From: Hormoscilla sp. GUM202
GTDB taxonomy: Bacteria > Cyanobacteriota > Cyanobacteriia > Cyanobacteriales > Desertifilaceae
Direction: 5' to 3'
Assembly: GCA_005518205.2 (NCBI GenBank)
Contig: RFFC02000016.1
Location: 97,145 to 161,144 of the forward strand
DNA length: 64,000 bases
Shown here piece after piece: positions 44,876 to 55,263 of this stretch (its first letter is position 1; every line of letters begins with the position of its first letter). Both the position numbers and the translations under genes were made by a program. The notes under the pieces were generated by a model. It ran no database searches, had not been told where the DNA came from, and worked only from the letters and a program-made list of their open reading frames with translations.

Positions 44876-46777
44876 TTACTCTTTTCTAAACTTAACCATC
44901 TGAACTCCTTCAATAGCCTCCAAAGCAAATTGCGCAGAAGTAAATTCTGTAAAGTCTAATTCTTGCTTAATGTCTTCAGCCAGTTGCTCGATATTTACCA
45001 CCCGGTTTTCCTGGTCTTTCCAGGGAATTGTGTCTATCTTTAAGTTGTCCTTGAGTTCTCCTTCGCGGTTTCTCAACTTTTTGTAAAAGCTACCATCCTG
45101 ATTCTTGTCCAGTCCAAAATGGATTGTTTCCGGTTTTTGATGAATGTCAACATCCGCAATTTCTCCCTCGAACAAACAGATTAACACGTTGGCCGATAGC
45201 CTATCCATGCGCAGCAGGTTGAGTTTTTGATTGCTGCCATCGTATCCATCAACCTGCAAACCCGGCCATCCCGAAACTACCTCCGATCGCAGTAAAAAAC
45301 CCGTAACCGTTTGATGGGTATTCTGGGCGGGACTATTAGTCAGCTGGCTATCTCTTTGACGGTCTGAGGTCGTCACCCGACCGATACTAAAAGCGCCATC
45401 CAGCAAACACTCGACCCAATAGCGATCGACCCAGAAAAAGCGAATTGATTCTTTCGGTAGCATCCTCTCGTCGGGAACCAGGTAGCCGAAGGGTACGCCT
45501 TTGAACAAGCTCAGGTCTCGGAACCAAGTAGAGATATCGCTGGGAATTTCTGGGGAAGATTGCTGGTTTTTGATCGGCAAATGAAGGGGAGCGTGAATTA
45601 TTTGGTCTTCGGCAATTTTCAGTTGTTGAGCGTGGCTGCGCTTCCAGCGGTATAAGCTGACGGAAAATCCCTTATTTTGCAAGGCTAGCAACCGTCCCAA
45701 CTCCCAGGCCGCCGCGTAAGATTCGTCGAACATGCCATTATCTGGATTATAGCGTGCTAATTGGTCGGCACCGCCAACGGGTAGCTTTATTTCTGTCGTA
45801 TCTTGCCCAGTGCTTAGAGGCCCGCGATACCAGGAAACTGTTTTGCCCCCCTCGCGCAAATAATGGCGCAGGGGGAGGTAGCCCATTTTATAGTAATTCT
45901 CTATTTGTTGCTGCTCTGGGGTGGGGGTAGCCGGCAGCGTATTTGGCAGCCTCAAGGTGCTGGGGTTTTGGTCGAGACCCTTGAGAATTTCCGTAAATGT
46001 ATGTTTGGGATCGACGCAAGCAAAACTCCAGCTTTTCAGGGAAACAAAGCGGATTTTATCGCTACTTCCCGCTTCTTGGTAATCAAAACCGCCGTTATTG
46101 CCGTTCTTATAGCGCTCTTCTAGGGAAACCAAATGCACCGTACTCGTTCCCGTTTGTTGGGGCAGTCTGTTGCCAATAACAATTGCAAACTCATCTCCCA
46201 CCAGGTTATCGCTGGCGTCGGTTCCTCGACGGACGTGCGCCAGCCATTTTAAGTCTTCTTTGCAAGGCAGGATATTTTTTAATAGACTTTCTTCGACATC
46301 AATAACCGTCACTTTATCGTCATCATGTTGTCCGGGTTCTAAGTTGAAGCCCGGAAATTTAGGATCATTACTCTTACTCTTGATGTCCTTAAGGGTAACT
46401 ATCTTAGGTTCTGGCTTTTCGTTCTCGTCGAAGAGAAGCAAAGCCATCCAAGGGAGGTTTCTATCATCGTCATCATTATCAATGACCCTTTCCCAAGGCA
46501 AGGTACTGCGGTTGAAAACCACATGGGGAAAGACGTGAGAATGTTCCCCCAAACTCCCCGGCGGCGGAAATACCCCATGAATGTCTTGGGGGTTGAGGCT
46601 GAAACGTTCTCCCGCTACATGAAATGTTTTTTCTTTGGTTTGAAACTGAGTCTTGTCTGGGATTTTTTTGTTGTTGTCTTCAATGGTTTCCTTAACGGTA
46701 ATCTTATATTCCCCATCCTTCAGCGCTGGTTGATGGAACTGGATGAATTCAACCTTAACGGGAGCTTTAGTCGTCAT
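44876..46777 (-). CDS. Large unrecognised protein, third gene of the giant-protein operon
   Basis: 633 residues, no signal peptide or membrane span. I recognise no named domain. The N-terminal part has VKVEFIQFHQPALKDGEYKI, a beta-strand-rich start, then HVAGERFSLNPQDIHGVFPP and VFPHVVFNRSTLPWERV; the middle has many aromatic strands (MGYLPLRHYLREGGKTVSWY; AAAWELGRLLALQNKGFSVS) and FFWVDRYWVECLLDGAFSIG; the end is acidic and helical. It starts 34 bases after the stop of the 1202-residue gene, so the two are probably co-transcribed. The repeated theme of PH-strand and RWR motifs suggests a multidomain beta-rich assembly protein, perhaps part of a surface or particle structure, but this is guesswork. 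Confidence 0.65.
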   Translation of the reverse strand: MTTKAPVKVEFIQFHQPALKDGEYKITVKETIEDNNKKIPDKTQFQTKEKTFHVAGERFSLNPQDIHGVFPPPGSLGEHSHVFPHVVFNRSTLPWERVIDNDDDDRNLPWMALLLFDENEKPEPKIVTLKDIKSKSNDPKFPGFNLEPGQHDDDKVTVIDVEESLLKNILPCKEDLKWLAHVRRGTDASDNLVGDEFAIVIGNRLPQQTGTSTVHLVSLEERYKNGNNGGFDYQEAGSSDKIRFVSLKSWSFACVDPKHTFTEILKGLDQNPSTLRLPNTLPATPTPEQQQIENYYKMGYLPLRHYLREGGKTVSWYRGPLSTGQDTTEIKLPVGGADQLARYNPDNGMFDESYAAAWELGRLLALQNKGFSVSLYRWKRSHAQQLKIAEDQIIHAPLHLPIKNQQSSPEIPSDISTWFRDLSLFKGVPFGYLVPDERMLPKESIRFFWVDRYWVECLLDGAFSIGRVTTSDRQRDSQLTNSPAQNTHQTVTGFLLRSEVVSGWPGLQVDGYDGSNQKLNLLRMDRLSANVLICLFEGEIADVDIHQKPETIHFGLDKNQDGSFYKKLRNREGELKDNLKIDTIPWKDQENRVVNIEQLAEDIKQELDFTEFTSAQFALEAIEGVQMVKFRKE

Positions 46778-46811
46778 GGCATGTCCTCGGTTTCCAAAAA
46801 ATTCTCTAAAA

Positions 46812-49800
46812 TTATGCCTTTACCTGCGGGGCGATTAAAAAATCAGCCGCTACCTCCTTATTCAAATCCACATATTTACTGGGGTCGAATCCCATATTTT
46901 GCAATAATCTATCTCGACTGGGGTTTTGCACCAGCGTATTGCTAATCCTTTCCCGGCGTTGGTCATCCTTGAGAGTGCTGGCTTGAAAAGGAGTTTGAGA
47001 TTCCCACCTATAATCAGCGGAAGCCGGTTCCGGTTCAAATTGCAAATTGCTCCGGTCAACCGCATGAGTTTGACCGGGTACTGGCGGCTTTCCGGGTTTG
47101 ATTTCAAATCCCGATAGGGCATTGTCTATAAATTTCGTTCCATTCAGATCGGGACTCAGATCCTTGCCCCACATCCCTGCTGGCACCTTCTTCAAGATGG
47201 GGATATACTGAAAGTCGTTTTCTTCAACAGGCGGCCCGTCTTTTTTAGTTATCGTAATAGTATGCTTGGTTTTTAAGTCAGAGTCCCTGACCTCCATCGA
47301 GCCAATCCCAAAATCGGTGTTAGCTGTAACCTGGGTGCCATCTTCTAATGTCCTTGTCTTCGGGATTTGAACTTCTTTTGTCTGTTGATCTTGATTATCA
47401 TAGACTACCTTGTAAGCCTCCTTCGAGGGTATAATCGCATCCGTCACTAGGCAGAAATGCTTGGCATTGATGATTCCTAAATCCGAGTCATCGTCGCCAA
47501 CCTTCCGCACCAAGCCATCCTTGACCGCAATAGTACATATCTTGTCGTCTGCCGGCAAGAAGGAATTTTTGAAGGTGTCCCAAGAAATTGGTTGGGGCTT
47601 TTGGGACGAACTGTCTCCGAAACTGACGTGAACTGAAATAATCCAGATATGGATGGTCGCCGTACCGCCAAATTCCGGTCCCCAGATATGTAGGTCTGCC
47701 CCCAACTCCACTGTAATGTGATGGGTGCCAAAGAAGTGATAGGTGTAAGATGCGCCGATGTCGATATAGATCCGGGCGTCGTAGTGATAGGGCTTCCAGG
47801 CAATTAAAAAGTCCGCCCCCACCTTGAACCATGCCTTCAGGGCACCGCTGTGATAGGTGGCGTCTAAATGTCCTCCCGCCATGAAAGCATGAGAACATAG
47901 AGCAAAATAGGCATCTCCTTTGATGGTAATGTGACTGTCAACTCTCCAGTTAAATCCCAGTCGGGGAACTTGGGGATAGTGGCTGGGAACCTGGAAACTG
48001 GGATGGTAGCCTCCCAGGGTGGTGACAAAATCTCCTCCGTGTTCTCCAGAGAACCAACAATAAAAGGCAAACCCTCCCGTGAGGTGACAGTTTCTCGACA
48101 GGAGAAAAGACTGGGAAGTGAGTTGGGCCCGCACTCCCAAAAAGCCTTCATCGGGAATAAAGCTGACCTTCAAGACCATCTGGACTTCCGCAATCGGAGT
48201 AACTGTGTTTCCTTCCTCTGGGGTGGGTAGGATCGCCGTGGATAAACCGAGAATATCTAACTCGAAGCGGTTGCCGAAGGAAGCGGTCAGCAGGACAAAG
48301 GAGTCAACCAGCTTGAAGGAGTTGAACTTGATGCCGACGGCCAGGAAATATTCTCCCACTGCCGGAGTGATGTATTTGGCGATTTTGTCCAGTTCGGCAG
48401 CTAGGTTGCCAGTATCGCCCGTATTGTTGACCGCTTCTTCGACGAGGGGAAACTGAGCGACTTTCTCAATGGGCGGGACTCGCAAGTTGCGGTTGTAGCC
48501 GAAGCCCCCCGCCAAGCCGGTGATGAAGAAGAAGGAGGGGCCCCCCAAGGGATAGTCTAAGACGGCATAGACGAACATAGAGGGATGTCCGTTGAGGTAG
48601 GCGTAGGAACCGATGGCCGAGAGGGTGAGTTCTTCGGCCTTGACGACAAGCATGCCATCGTATTCGTCGTAGGGGTCCCCTTGTGGTGGGGTGACTTTCT
48701 TGCGCAAGAAAGCGCCGCCTATTTCTACGGCTTGGTTCTGATAATCTATGCTCAGACCTTGCAGATTAAAAGTAGGCTTAAATTGAGCGAGGGGTGATTT
48801 AACGGAGAGTCCTTCCAGAGCAACAGTCAGACCCCCTGCGGATAGGGATGCATCTAATAAAAACCAGATTCTTTGGTTTTGATACTTGACCCCGAGGCGA
48901 TCGAAATGTACCGGCCCGAAAGATTTCTGGAATTGGAACCATTTCGTTTTATCTCCGGTAGCTCCGGCTCCAGACATGTTACTGGTATCGTCTGAGATCG
49001 GTTTGCTGGTGTCGCCTGTGCCTGTTAGCTGACCGCTAGTGCTATCTACCTTTACTGGCAGGTTTAGTTTTTTGACGGTGTTGCCGAATCTAATTGAGGT
49101 GGCTAGGTCTAAGCTGGATTTGTTTTGGTTGTGTTCGTCGCCGATCGCTCCCTCAGGCAATTTGGATATTCCATCCCCAATTAAGCTGTTGAAACTGGAA
49201 ACATCGTCGGCGCTAAAGTATTTGGAGGCAGCTAGGATCTGGTAGGTTAGCTGGACAGTCTGGTCGTGAGGAAACAGTTGGCCCACTAGGGGTAGTTTGG
49301 AGAGGTTGATGCCGCTGCCGACATGCAGGACGAACAGCAGTTGGGTTCCCGTAGTGCTGCCGCTGGGAATGCTTACCCTTGCTATTAAGGCATCCTTGAG
49401 AGTAATGCTCAGTCCAGCCGGTACGACGCCAGCAAGGCTACTAGAAACATTCTCAACCAGTTGTTTTAAGTTAGTTGCGCTACCCCCAGGGTTATTGTAA
49501 GCGGCTACTAACGTCTGAGAACTGCTTTCCTTGCTAAAAGCTAAGGCAAACTCCAGACCACTTAATTTGACAATACCGCTAAATTTTATAGAATATTTTC
49601 CACTATTGTGAGTGAGTTCAGTGTCAATGACGGCATCAATTTCCTTGTCGTCAAGGGGGAATTTGGTTTCTAGGGAGAAGGTTAAATCCTTGGTTTGGGT
49701 CTTGTACAGTACCTTCAGGTTTTCTATACGCAACTTCTCCAGCGCCTTAGGTAGATTCTCCTGAAACTTTAGCTTTTGAGCTACTTCTTCTACCAACTTT

Positions 49801-50567
49801 CCTATGGCAATTTCCTCATTCGGAACCGAGTTTCCTTCAAAAACTACTCCTTTCCCCGCCTTCTTGGTAGTCTTTAGAGTTATCTCAACCTTTTCTAACA
49901 AAAGATTGGCCTGGACAAAACCATTTGCAAAGCCAGATTTGTCAAATTCTAGATCGAAAAGCAGTTCTTCAAAGGCAAAACCTTCGGTTATTTCAATTTT
50001 TAGCTCTAGATCCAGAAAAGCATTTAGAGTTGTTTCTGCTGAATTATAATCTATCCAAAGGCTGTTAATTTTAAAAGAGCCATAATTGTCGGGTATTGCT
50101 GAAGGAAGCATCTTGTCGTGTTCGGGATGCAGATCGTCCAATAAGTGCTCAAATACCTCCGTGAAAGATATTTCCTCCTCCATCGAAACGCCCCCAGAAA
50201 TAGCCCAATGCTTATCGGCATGAGAAGCTCTAACCTCCAGCCTAAAAATGCCTAGGGTGATATCTCCAGAAAACCTCCAACTCGTTACGCTTCCAAACTC
50301 TGCCCAAAACAGTATGTTGTTGACGAATATTTGAGTAGTGCCTACGGAGAAGGGAAGGGACGAATCTGCGCCAAGTTTGACGGTATATGTTTTCCTTTGG
50401 AAATCCCCCTCCAAATACATGTCATTCAGCTCGATATGTGGCTGAGGGATTCCTGGTAGCCATGAGGCGAAGACCTGGGCAATATCCAGTGTCTCTCCCT
50501 CCTCCGATCACCCCTCCTGCCGTCTGATGTTTACTACCAGTTCCAGCCAATCTTCCTTTATTCTCAC
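46812..50567 (-). CDS. Giant beta-rich protein (DUF6603-like), second gene of the operon, with an early in-frame UGA
   Basis: From ATG 50420 the protein has 1202 residues. About 515-660 and 660-830 contain strands like FQKSFGPVHFDRLGVKYQNQ, RIWFLLDASLSAGGLTVALE, GLAGGFGYNRNLRVPP and ITGLAGG, which remind me of DUF6603-type proteins. Later FYCWFSGEHGGDFVTTLGGY and AYFALCSHAFMAGGH suggest a repetitive beta structure. The frame continues upstream of 50420 (GETLDIAQVFASWLPGIPQP) and then meets TGA at 50508-50510; 19 codons earlier is GTG 50565-50567 behind GGAGG, with good coding text between (RIKEDWLELVVNIRRQEG). So the native start is probably 50567 and the gene carries one nonsense codon, or translation restarts at 50420. 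Confidence 0.65.
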
Positions 50568-50652
50568 ACATATTTCCTCCGACTGTCAAGCCCTCTTCCA
50601 GATTTTTTCATATTTATCCCATCCCTGACCCTACCTGCCCAATCCCGGTACC

Positions 50653-50784
50653 CAACTCTAGCGTAACAGTTTCTCCCCATTTCCCGGCTACCTTGACAGT
50701 TTCCCAAAGTTCTGGTATAATCGTAGACGATCAGGAGCCCCGTACCAATGAAAATTGCCAACTCTAGCGTAACAGTTTCTCCCC
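50653..50784. repeat. 25-bp direct repeat around the retroelement promoter
   Basis: AACTCTAGCGTAACAGTTTC plus TCCCC occurs at 50653-50678 and again at 50760-50785, 107 bp apart. The second copy is inside the first codons of the HTH gene, the first is upstream of the promoter. Confidence 0.75.
50693..50737 (+). promoter_or_regulatory. Consensus sigma-70-type promoter and ribosome-binding site
   Basis: TTGACA at 50693-50698, exactly 17 bases, TATAAT at 50716-50721; AGGAG at 50733-50737 lies 10 bases before ATG 50748. Both boxes match the consensus perfectly, which is rare for a chromosomal cyanobacterial gene and predicts strong constitutive expression of the HTH-RT unit. Confidence 0.85.
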
Positions 50785-51671
50785 CCGCAACTCTCGGAGT
50801 GGCCGAAGCGGCCCATCGCCTGGGAATGTCGGCAGCGCGCGTCCGCACCCTCTTGGGTCAAGGCAGAATCGAAGGTGCCCGGAAGCAGGGGCGCCAATGG
50901 CAGATTCCTGCTTCTGGGGGCAGGCCCACGATCGTCCCCGGTAAAAGAGGCCCAAAGGGTAACTGGTACATACGCCAGCGCACCCAGAAAGGATTCATCC
51001 ATGCCAACCAACAGGTGCTGGGCCGGAACCGTAAAGATCGAGGCTCCCGCCCAGCCATCGGAGTCAAGCTGGGCAAGCACTCCCAATATTGCCACCGCGC
51101 GGACATAACTGGACCCTCGCGCTTGGTTTACAGCCCCACAGAACCTGCCTGGATTTGCCAGGCGAGGTTGTGGATGGAACTTGACCCTGGGGTGCCGGTG
51201 GTAGGGAGCCAGTTTCAGACTCCGGGTAACCCCGAACAAGCCGTAGGGGTACGAGAAGCTGCTTATCTTTTGGGAGTTTGTCCCCAGCGGGTCCGACAGC
51301 TGCTCGGCCAGAGTCGCATTGCAGGAGCCTCCAAGGTTTCGAGAAGATGGCGGATCCCTTTGGGGGCTTCTGGTTTGCCCCATGTCTCCCCAGGGACTCG
51401 GGGACCTCAAGGCACCTGGTGCCGTCCGCCCTCGGGTAAAACCATTATTCTCATTAACTCCAAACAGATTCGTGCCAATACTGCCAGCAACTCCCGCCTG
51501 CCGGTAATCGATATCATTGGAGATGGAACAGTTCGCCACTGCCACGGGGTGGAGATTATGGGCCCCAGTCGGATTCTCTATCGCCCCCATCGGGGATGTG
51601 CCCACAGCCTCTGGATTGAGGTGGAGCCTAGTGTGGAAGTCGTTCCTCAATTTTTCGCCGATAGCGGTTGA
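50748..51671 (+). CDS. Tandem-duplicated HTH protein linked to a reverse transcriptase
   Basis: 307 residues built of two homologous halves, about 17-150 and 167-299. Each half starts with an excisionase/MerR-like HTH (GVAEAAHRLGMSAARVRTLL; GVREAAYLLGVCPQRVRQLL), then ends the HTH with RQWQIP / RRWRIP, a GKRGPKGNW / GTRGPQGTW turn, and a second domain with GPSRLVYSP / GPSRILYRP and LWMELDP / LWIEVEP. The halves are clearly related but diverged, so the duplication is not recent. The first domain should bind DNA; the second is unknown, with HCH or YCH residues (SQYCHRADI; VRHCHGVEI) that may bind a metal. It is followed by a short ORF and an RT on the same strand. Confidence 0.7.
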   Translation: MKIANSSVTVSPPATLGVAEAAHRLGMSAARVRTLLGQGRIEGARKQGRQWQIPASGGRPTIVPGKRGPKGNWYIRQRTQKGFIHANQQVLGRNRKDRGSRPAIGVKLGKHSQYCHRADITGPSRLVYSPTEPAWICQARLWMELDPGVPVVGSQFQTPGNPEQAVGVREAAYLLGVCPQRVRQLLGQSRIAGASKVSRRWRIPLGASGLPHVSPGTRGPQGTWCRPPSGKTIILINSKQIRANTASNSRLPVIDIIGDGTVRHCHGVEIMGPSRILYRPHRGCAHSLWIEVEPSVEVVPQFFADSG

Positions 51672-51718
51672 TGGTAACTGCATTGGTAAACTAATGTTAC
51701 TTTTCCTTTCCCTAAAGA

Positions 51719-51820
51719 ATGAGTCATTCTCAGTGGGCGATAACTGAAACCTTCGTTCGAGGTCAGCAAAGGTGGCGTCGTTTTGGAAATCGGGTAAGTT
51801 TGAACCATGAATCTTCATAA
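51719..51820 (+). CDS. Possible 33-residue leader ORF of the reverse transcriptase
   Basis: ATG 51719 opens a basic peptide (MSHSQWAITETFVRGQQRW to SLNHESS). Its TAA at 51818-51820 shares the A with ATG 51820 of the next gene (TAATG), the usual sign of translational coupling. No ribosome-binding site of quality is seen before it. The segment between the two larger genes could equally be structured RNA. Confidence 0.3.
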   Translation: MSHSQWAITETFVRGQQRWRRFGNRVSLNHESS

Positions 51821-52757
51821 TGGCGCCAGTCGTCAAGTCCAGCAAATGTTACCATAATCAACAATCATCGATTGAGCCATCGGCTCCTATGACTAACTTA
51901 ATCGCCAAAATTGCCTCTGAGGAAATAATTGACCGGGCTTACGAGTGGTTGTGTCACACTAGGGCCCCTTATCACCATAATGCTGATGTGTGGCACTTGC
52001 GCCGCTGGTGGTCTGAGAAAAAACCCCAACTCCAACAACAGTTGCTGGCCGGACAGTATCGCTTTCGGGAGTTGCGGTTATTTCGGGGTACCGATCGCAC
52101 TGTCGAGTGGTGGTCTTCGCAAGATGCCTTGGTCTTAAAGGCTATTTCTCTCGTTTTAGCCCCTCATCTGGCACCTCATTTGTCCCACCGTTGTTTTCAT
52201 TTGGCGGGAACTGGTGGTCTTAAGGGGGCAGTGCGGGAGGTGGCTGCCCAGATTCGGCACCATGAGTTTGTGTTCCGCTCTGATATTAAGAGTTACTACG
52301 CCAGTATCTATCATGATGTCCTTTTTAATTTGCTTTCTGAATATGTACGGGATGAGTTTGTTTTGGATTTGTTGTGGCAGTACCTGAAACGCTGTGTTTC
52401 AGATGATGGCCTTTGTTCCTCTATCCAACAGGGCATTGCTCTGGCATGTCCCCTGTCCCCTTTGATCGGTGCTTTGTACCTCAAGCCTTTGGATGACCGG
52501 ATGGCCGAACTCGGCTGTACTTATGTCCGCTATATGGATGACTGGGTAGTCTTAGCGCCTACACGCTGGAAATTACGGGCCGCCATTAAAGCGGTAAATG
52601 AGGTATTGTCGGAGTTGATGGTGGAGAAGCACCCGGATAAAACATTTATTGGCCGCATCTCCCGGGGCTTTAACCGTTGCCCTTCAGACAGTGGCAAGAT
52701 GTTTGCAGAAGGTAGCCCGGCTTTATGAGCAAGGTGCGTCTGTTAAACGCATTGGAA
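51820..52757 (+). pseudogene. Group-II-like stand-alone reverse transcriptase, C-terminally deleted
   Basis: ATG 51820 (or 51889) starts an RT. The fingers-palm core is complete: VFRSDIKSYYASIYHDVL (motif A, Asp155), QQGIALACPLSPLIGALYLK, and YVRYMDDWVVLAP with YMDD at 238-241, followed by KTFIGRISRGF. In relatives the last is followed by an FLGY segment; here RGF runs into RCPSDSG, while the plus-one frame gives TVALQTVARCLQK and LYEQGASVKRIG, which is the expected downstream sequence. So about 10 codons are lost with a frameshift at about 52668, and the gene is then cut at about 52757 where it meets the opposite-strand LamG gene. Frame stop at 52726-52728. Probably inactive. Confidence 0.75.
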
Positions 52758-55263
52758 TATCTTGCCAAGTGGGTAAATCTCCCACTCGCTTGCCGACCTC
52801 TTCCCCATCCACGTACATGACATGCCAACCATCGCCGACCTTAGATGCTTGGTTATCGATGTCTCGGATGTTAGCGGCAACTTGTCCGTTACTCAGGCTA
52901 GGGGCATCCAGCAGGTAACGATCGCCCCTTTCCTGTTGGCTAGGAATATTCACCCACATCGAAACTGCCTTAACATCACTCAGCCCTGACAATTGGATGT
53001 AGTCATCCTTGCCATCAAAGCTCAAACATTTTCCCAATGGCCCTTTGCTTTCCTCTTTTGGCGAACCCTGCAGGATATCAGAGTTATCACTGGTATTATC
53101 CAGGGTTCTGTCTGCAATAATACTATTCTTTAGCTGTTGATTGTAGTTATGGAGCTTATCCATAATATTATTAATTGCAGCCGCCAGTTGGGACGCTAGA
53201 GAGTTTGGTGGCGAAGCGGTAGCCGTAACCACCTTACCATTCTCTCTACGCATCACTAAATTTTGACTGGTCGGATCCACCAGTAACTTCAATTCTCCCG
53301 TCGCTGTTAACTTCTGGTTGAAGGGGTCGATGGCCTTAACTTTAATGTAATGCTTAACCTCATCAATGTCAGGATAGTCGTCGCGACTGTCATCAGGAGG
53401 ATAGGCACAGAGCATATACTTGTACCAGTCGGCAAAAATCCGCTCTTGCCAGGACTCGATTTCCTGCAGAGCGCGATCGTACTCCTGTTGCTTGAGATTG
53501 AGGGTATTGAGAGCGTCGGCGATATCTTCTGGTAAAGTAACTTGTTCTCGGGCTTGAGATTCGGCTGCATCGGCCTTGCGATCGCTCTTTGTCTCGTACC
53601 GAATCGTCCATAAAATGCCAGCATTAACAGCATTAAACCCCTTTTCATGACGGGCTTCCTCAAATTTCGGGCCGATGTCTAGCTTTCGGTGTTCCAAACC
53701 CGCAAACAGATGCAAGCATTCTAACTGATCCTCGATTGTCGATTTATAATCGGGGTCGAGCTTCTCTGCCAAGTAGGCTGACAGGGCTTCCGTGCTAGTG
53801 TTACCCACAGCGATAGCGATTTTATTAGTAGTAGAGTCTAAGTCGCTATTCTCGGTATTGGCTGCCGGAGCGAAGCTGATCCTCGCGTAGCATAGCATTT
53901 CTTCTGGAAACTCTTGACCGTTTGGAACCTGTGCCGTCCATTTAAACTCTTCTTTTATGGCTTTTAACAAATCTGTATTATTGAGTTGGCTGCTGTCCCC
54001 TTGGTAAACATTCTGAACATGCTTGAGGAAGGTCTTAAAATAATCGCGATCGCCGCCATCGTACCAGCCTACCACAGTATACTTCAAACCCGAGGAAAGA
54101 GGCGCTTTAATCTCCTCGTCATAAAAGCCAAAGACGCTATGACAGTTGGGATAAAATGCCGCAAACGTCGGTTCCCCGTAGCCCACCGCCGTCAACGGAT
54201 CCAGGCATTCCTTGTATGATTCGGCTTGTTGCTTCTTCCAATCGTCAAAAGACATTTTTCGCCCCAAATAGCGAAAGGGCTGATGTCCGATACCCTTACA
54301 TTCTGGATAGGCCACTTCCAACAGCAACCGATTCAAGCGTACTAGGTCCTCTCCTTGGGGATGAGCATCCAGTAAATTCTGCGTTTCCCTGCTCAACTTC
54401 CCAGAAAAGCTAGTTTTATCTTTATCGTATATAGAGGCACCCCGCATAATTTTGTTGAGTTCCCACATCAACGCTACCTGCAAATCAGTCGATGGCGTTC
54501 CCGATGTGCTGTTGAGTAGATCTTTCGTCTGCTGTAAAAATTGGCCTTTGATCCACCGAGATAGGGGAGTAGAGTTTTTGAGACTGTCCGCGAGTTTACC
54601 TATCTGTTCCGCATTGCCGCCGCTAAACAGCTCCGCCGAATACAAAATATTGACGCTGCCAGGATCCTTAACTCCCTTAACTCGATAAGGATGGAGATAA
54701 TCGCTTTCGATAACCCATTTTTTATCTGACAACCCGCCGCCGCTGCGCTCCACCAGCCAGCGATTCGGCACCGAAGGAAAAGCACTTCCTAGGGGCTGGC
54801 TCAAAATAGCTTCTATAGCCTCAGCCTCCCGCCGGTCCTCAAAGCTACCCAGATTGTCTTGTGGATACCCCACTCTTTGACCCCTGGGCATCACGCTCGC
54901 CTTAGACGAATCTATCTCTTTAATCCATTTTTGGTCTTTTAGCTTAGCCCAGATACCATCCCCGTCGCTGTCGCCGAATGCCTTCTTAAAGGTTTGTTTT
55001 TCGACGATGCGAATAGATATTGTCTTCGTCAAAGCATCCGGCAAGGCCCAATGCAGGTGCAATCCAGCTTTGAGATTGAAATTCTTATCCTGAAAGGGTT
55101 GAATAACGATATCTTCGCTAATATTGGCAATATCGGGATTCACATCTCGCTGCCCGTCAAAGTAGGGGAGGCGCGTAAAATCAGCCATCGCCTCCGCCAC
55201 CAACGTATCCCGTTTGAGATATAAGGCATCTAGATGTATGGGAACCATTAATATATCGCTCAC
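52758..55263 (-). pseudogene. Large protein with C-terminal LamG domain, first gene of the operon, truncated
   Basis: 846 residues as read to 52723; the genuine part ends near 52758. N-terminus MSDILMVPIHLDALYLKRDT, then DIVIQPFQDKNFNLKAGLHLHWALPDAL; a long helical middle (SKASVMPRGQRVGYPQD; LDLLNSTSG) and a coiled region near 590-640 (EDIADALNTLNLKQQEYDRA). The end is a LamG / concanavalin-like domain: CLSFDGKDDYIQLSGL, VSMWVNIPSQQERG, GWHVMYVDGEEVG. A complete LamG needs about 60 more residues; the last ten codons read here are the antisense of the RT gene. The family of the main part is unknown. Strands, order and spacing point to one operon with the two genes downstream, now separated by the retroelement. 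Confidence 0.6.

Noticed and set aside
50688..51845. 385-codon open frame antisense to the HTH gene
   Set aside because: The plus strand shows two homologous HTH repeats, a perfect promoter and a good ribosome-binding site; the antisense frame is low-complexity and lacks these.
51820..52757. Diversity-generating retroelement
   Set aside because: The RT has QG...PLSPL in the motif where DGR RTs have a SQ signature, and no template/variable repeat pair with adenine changes was seen; the 25-bp repeat is exact and far too short.
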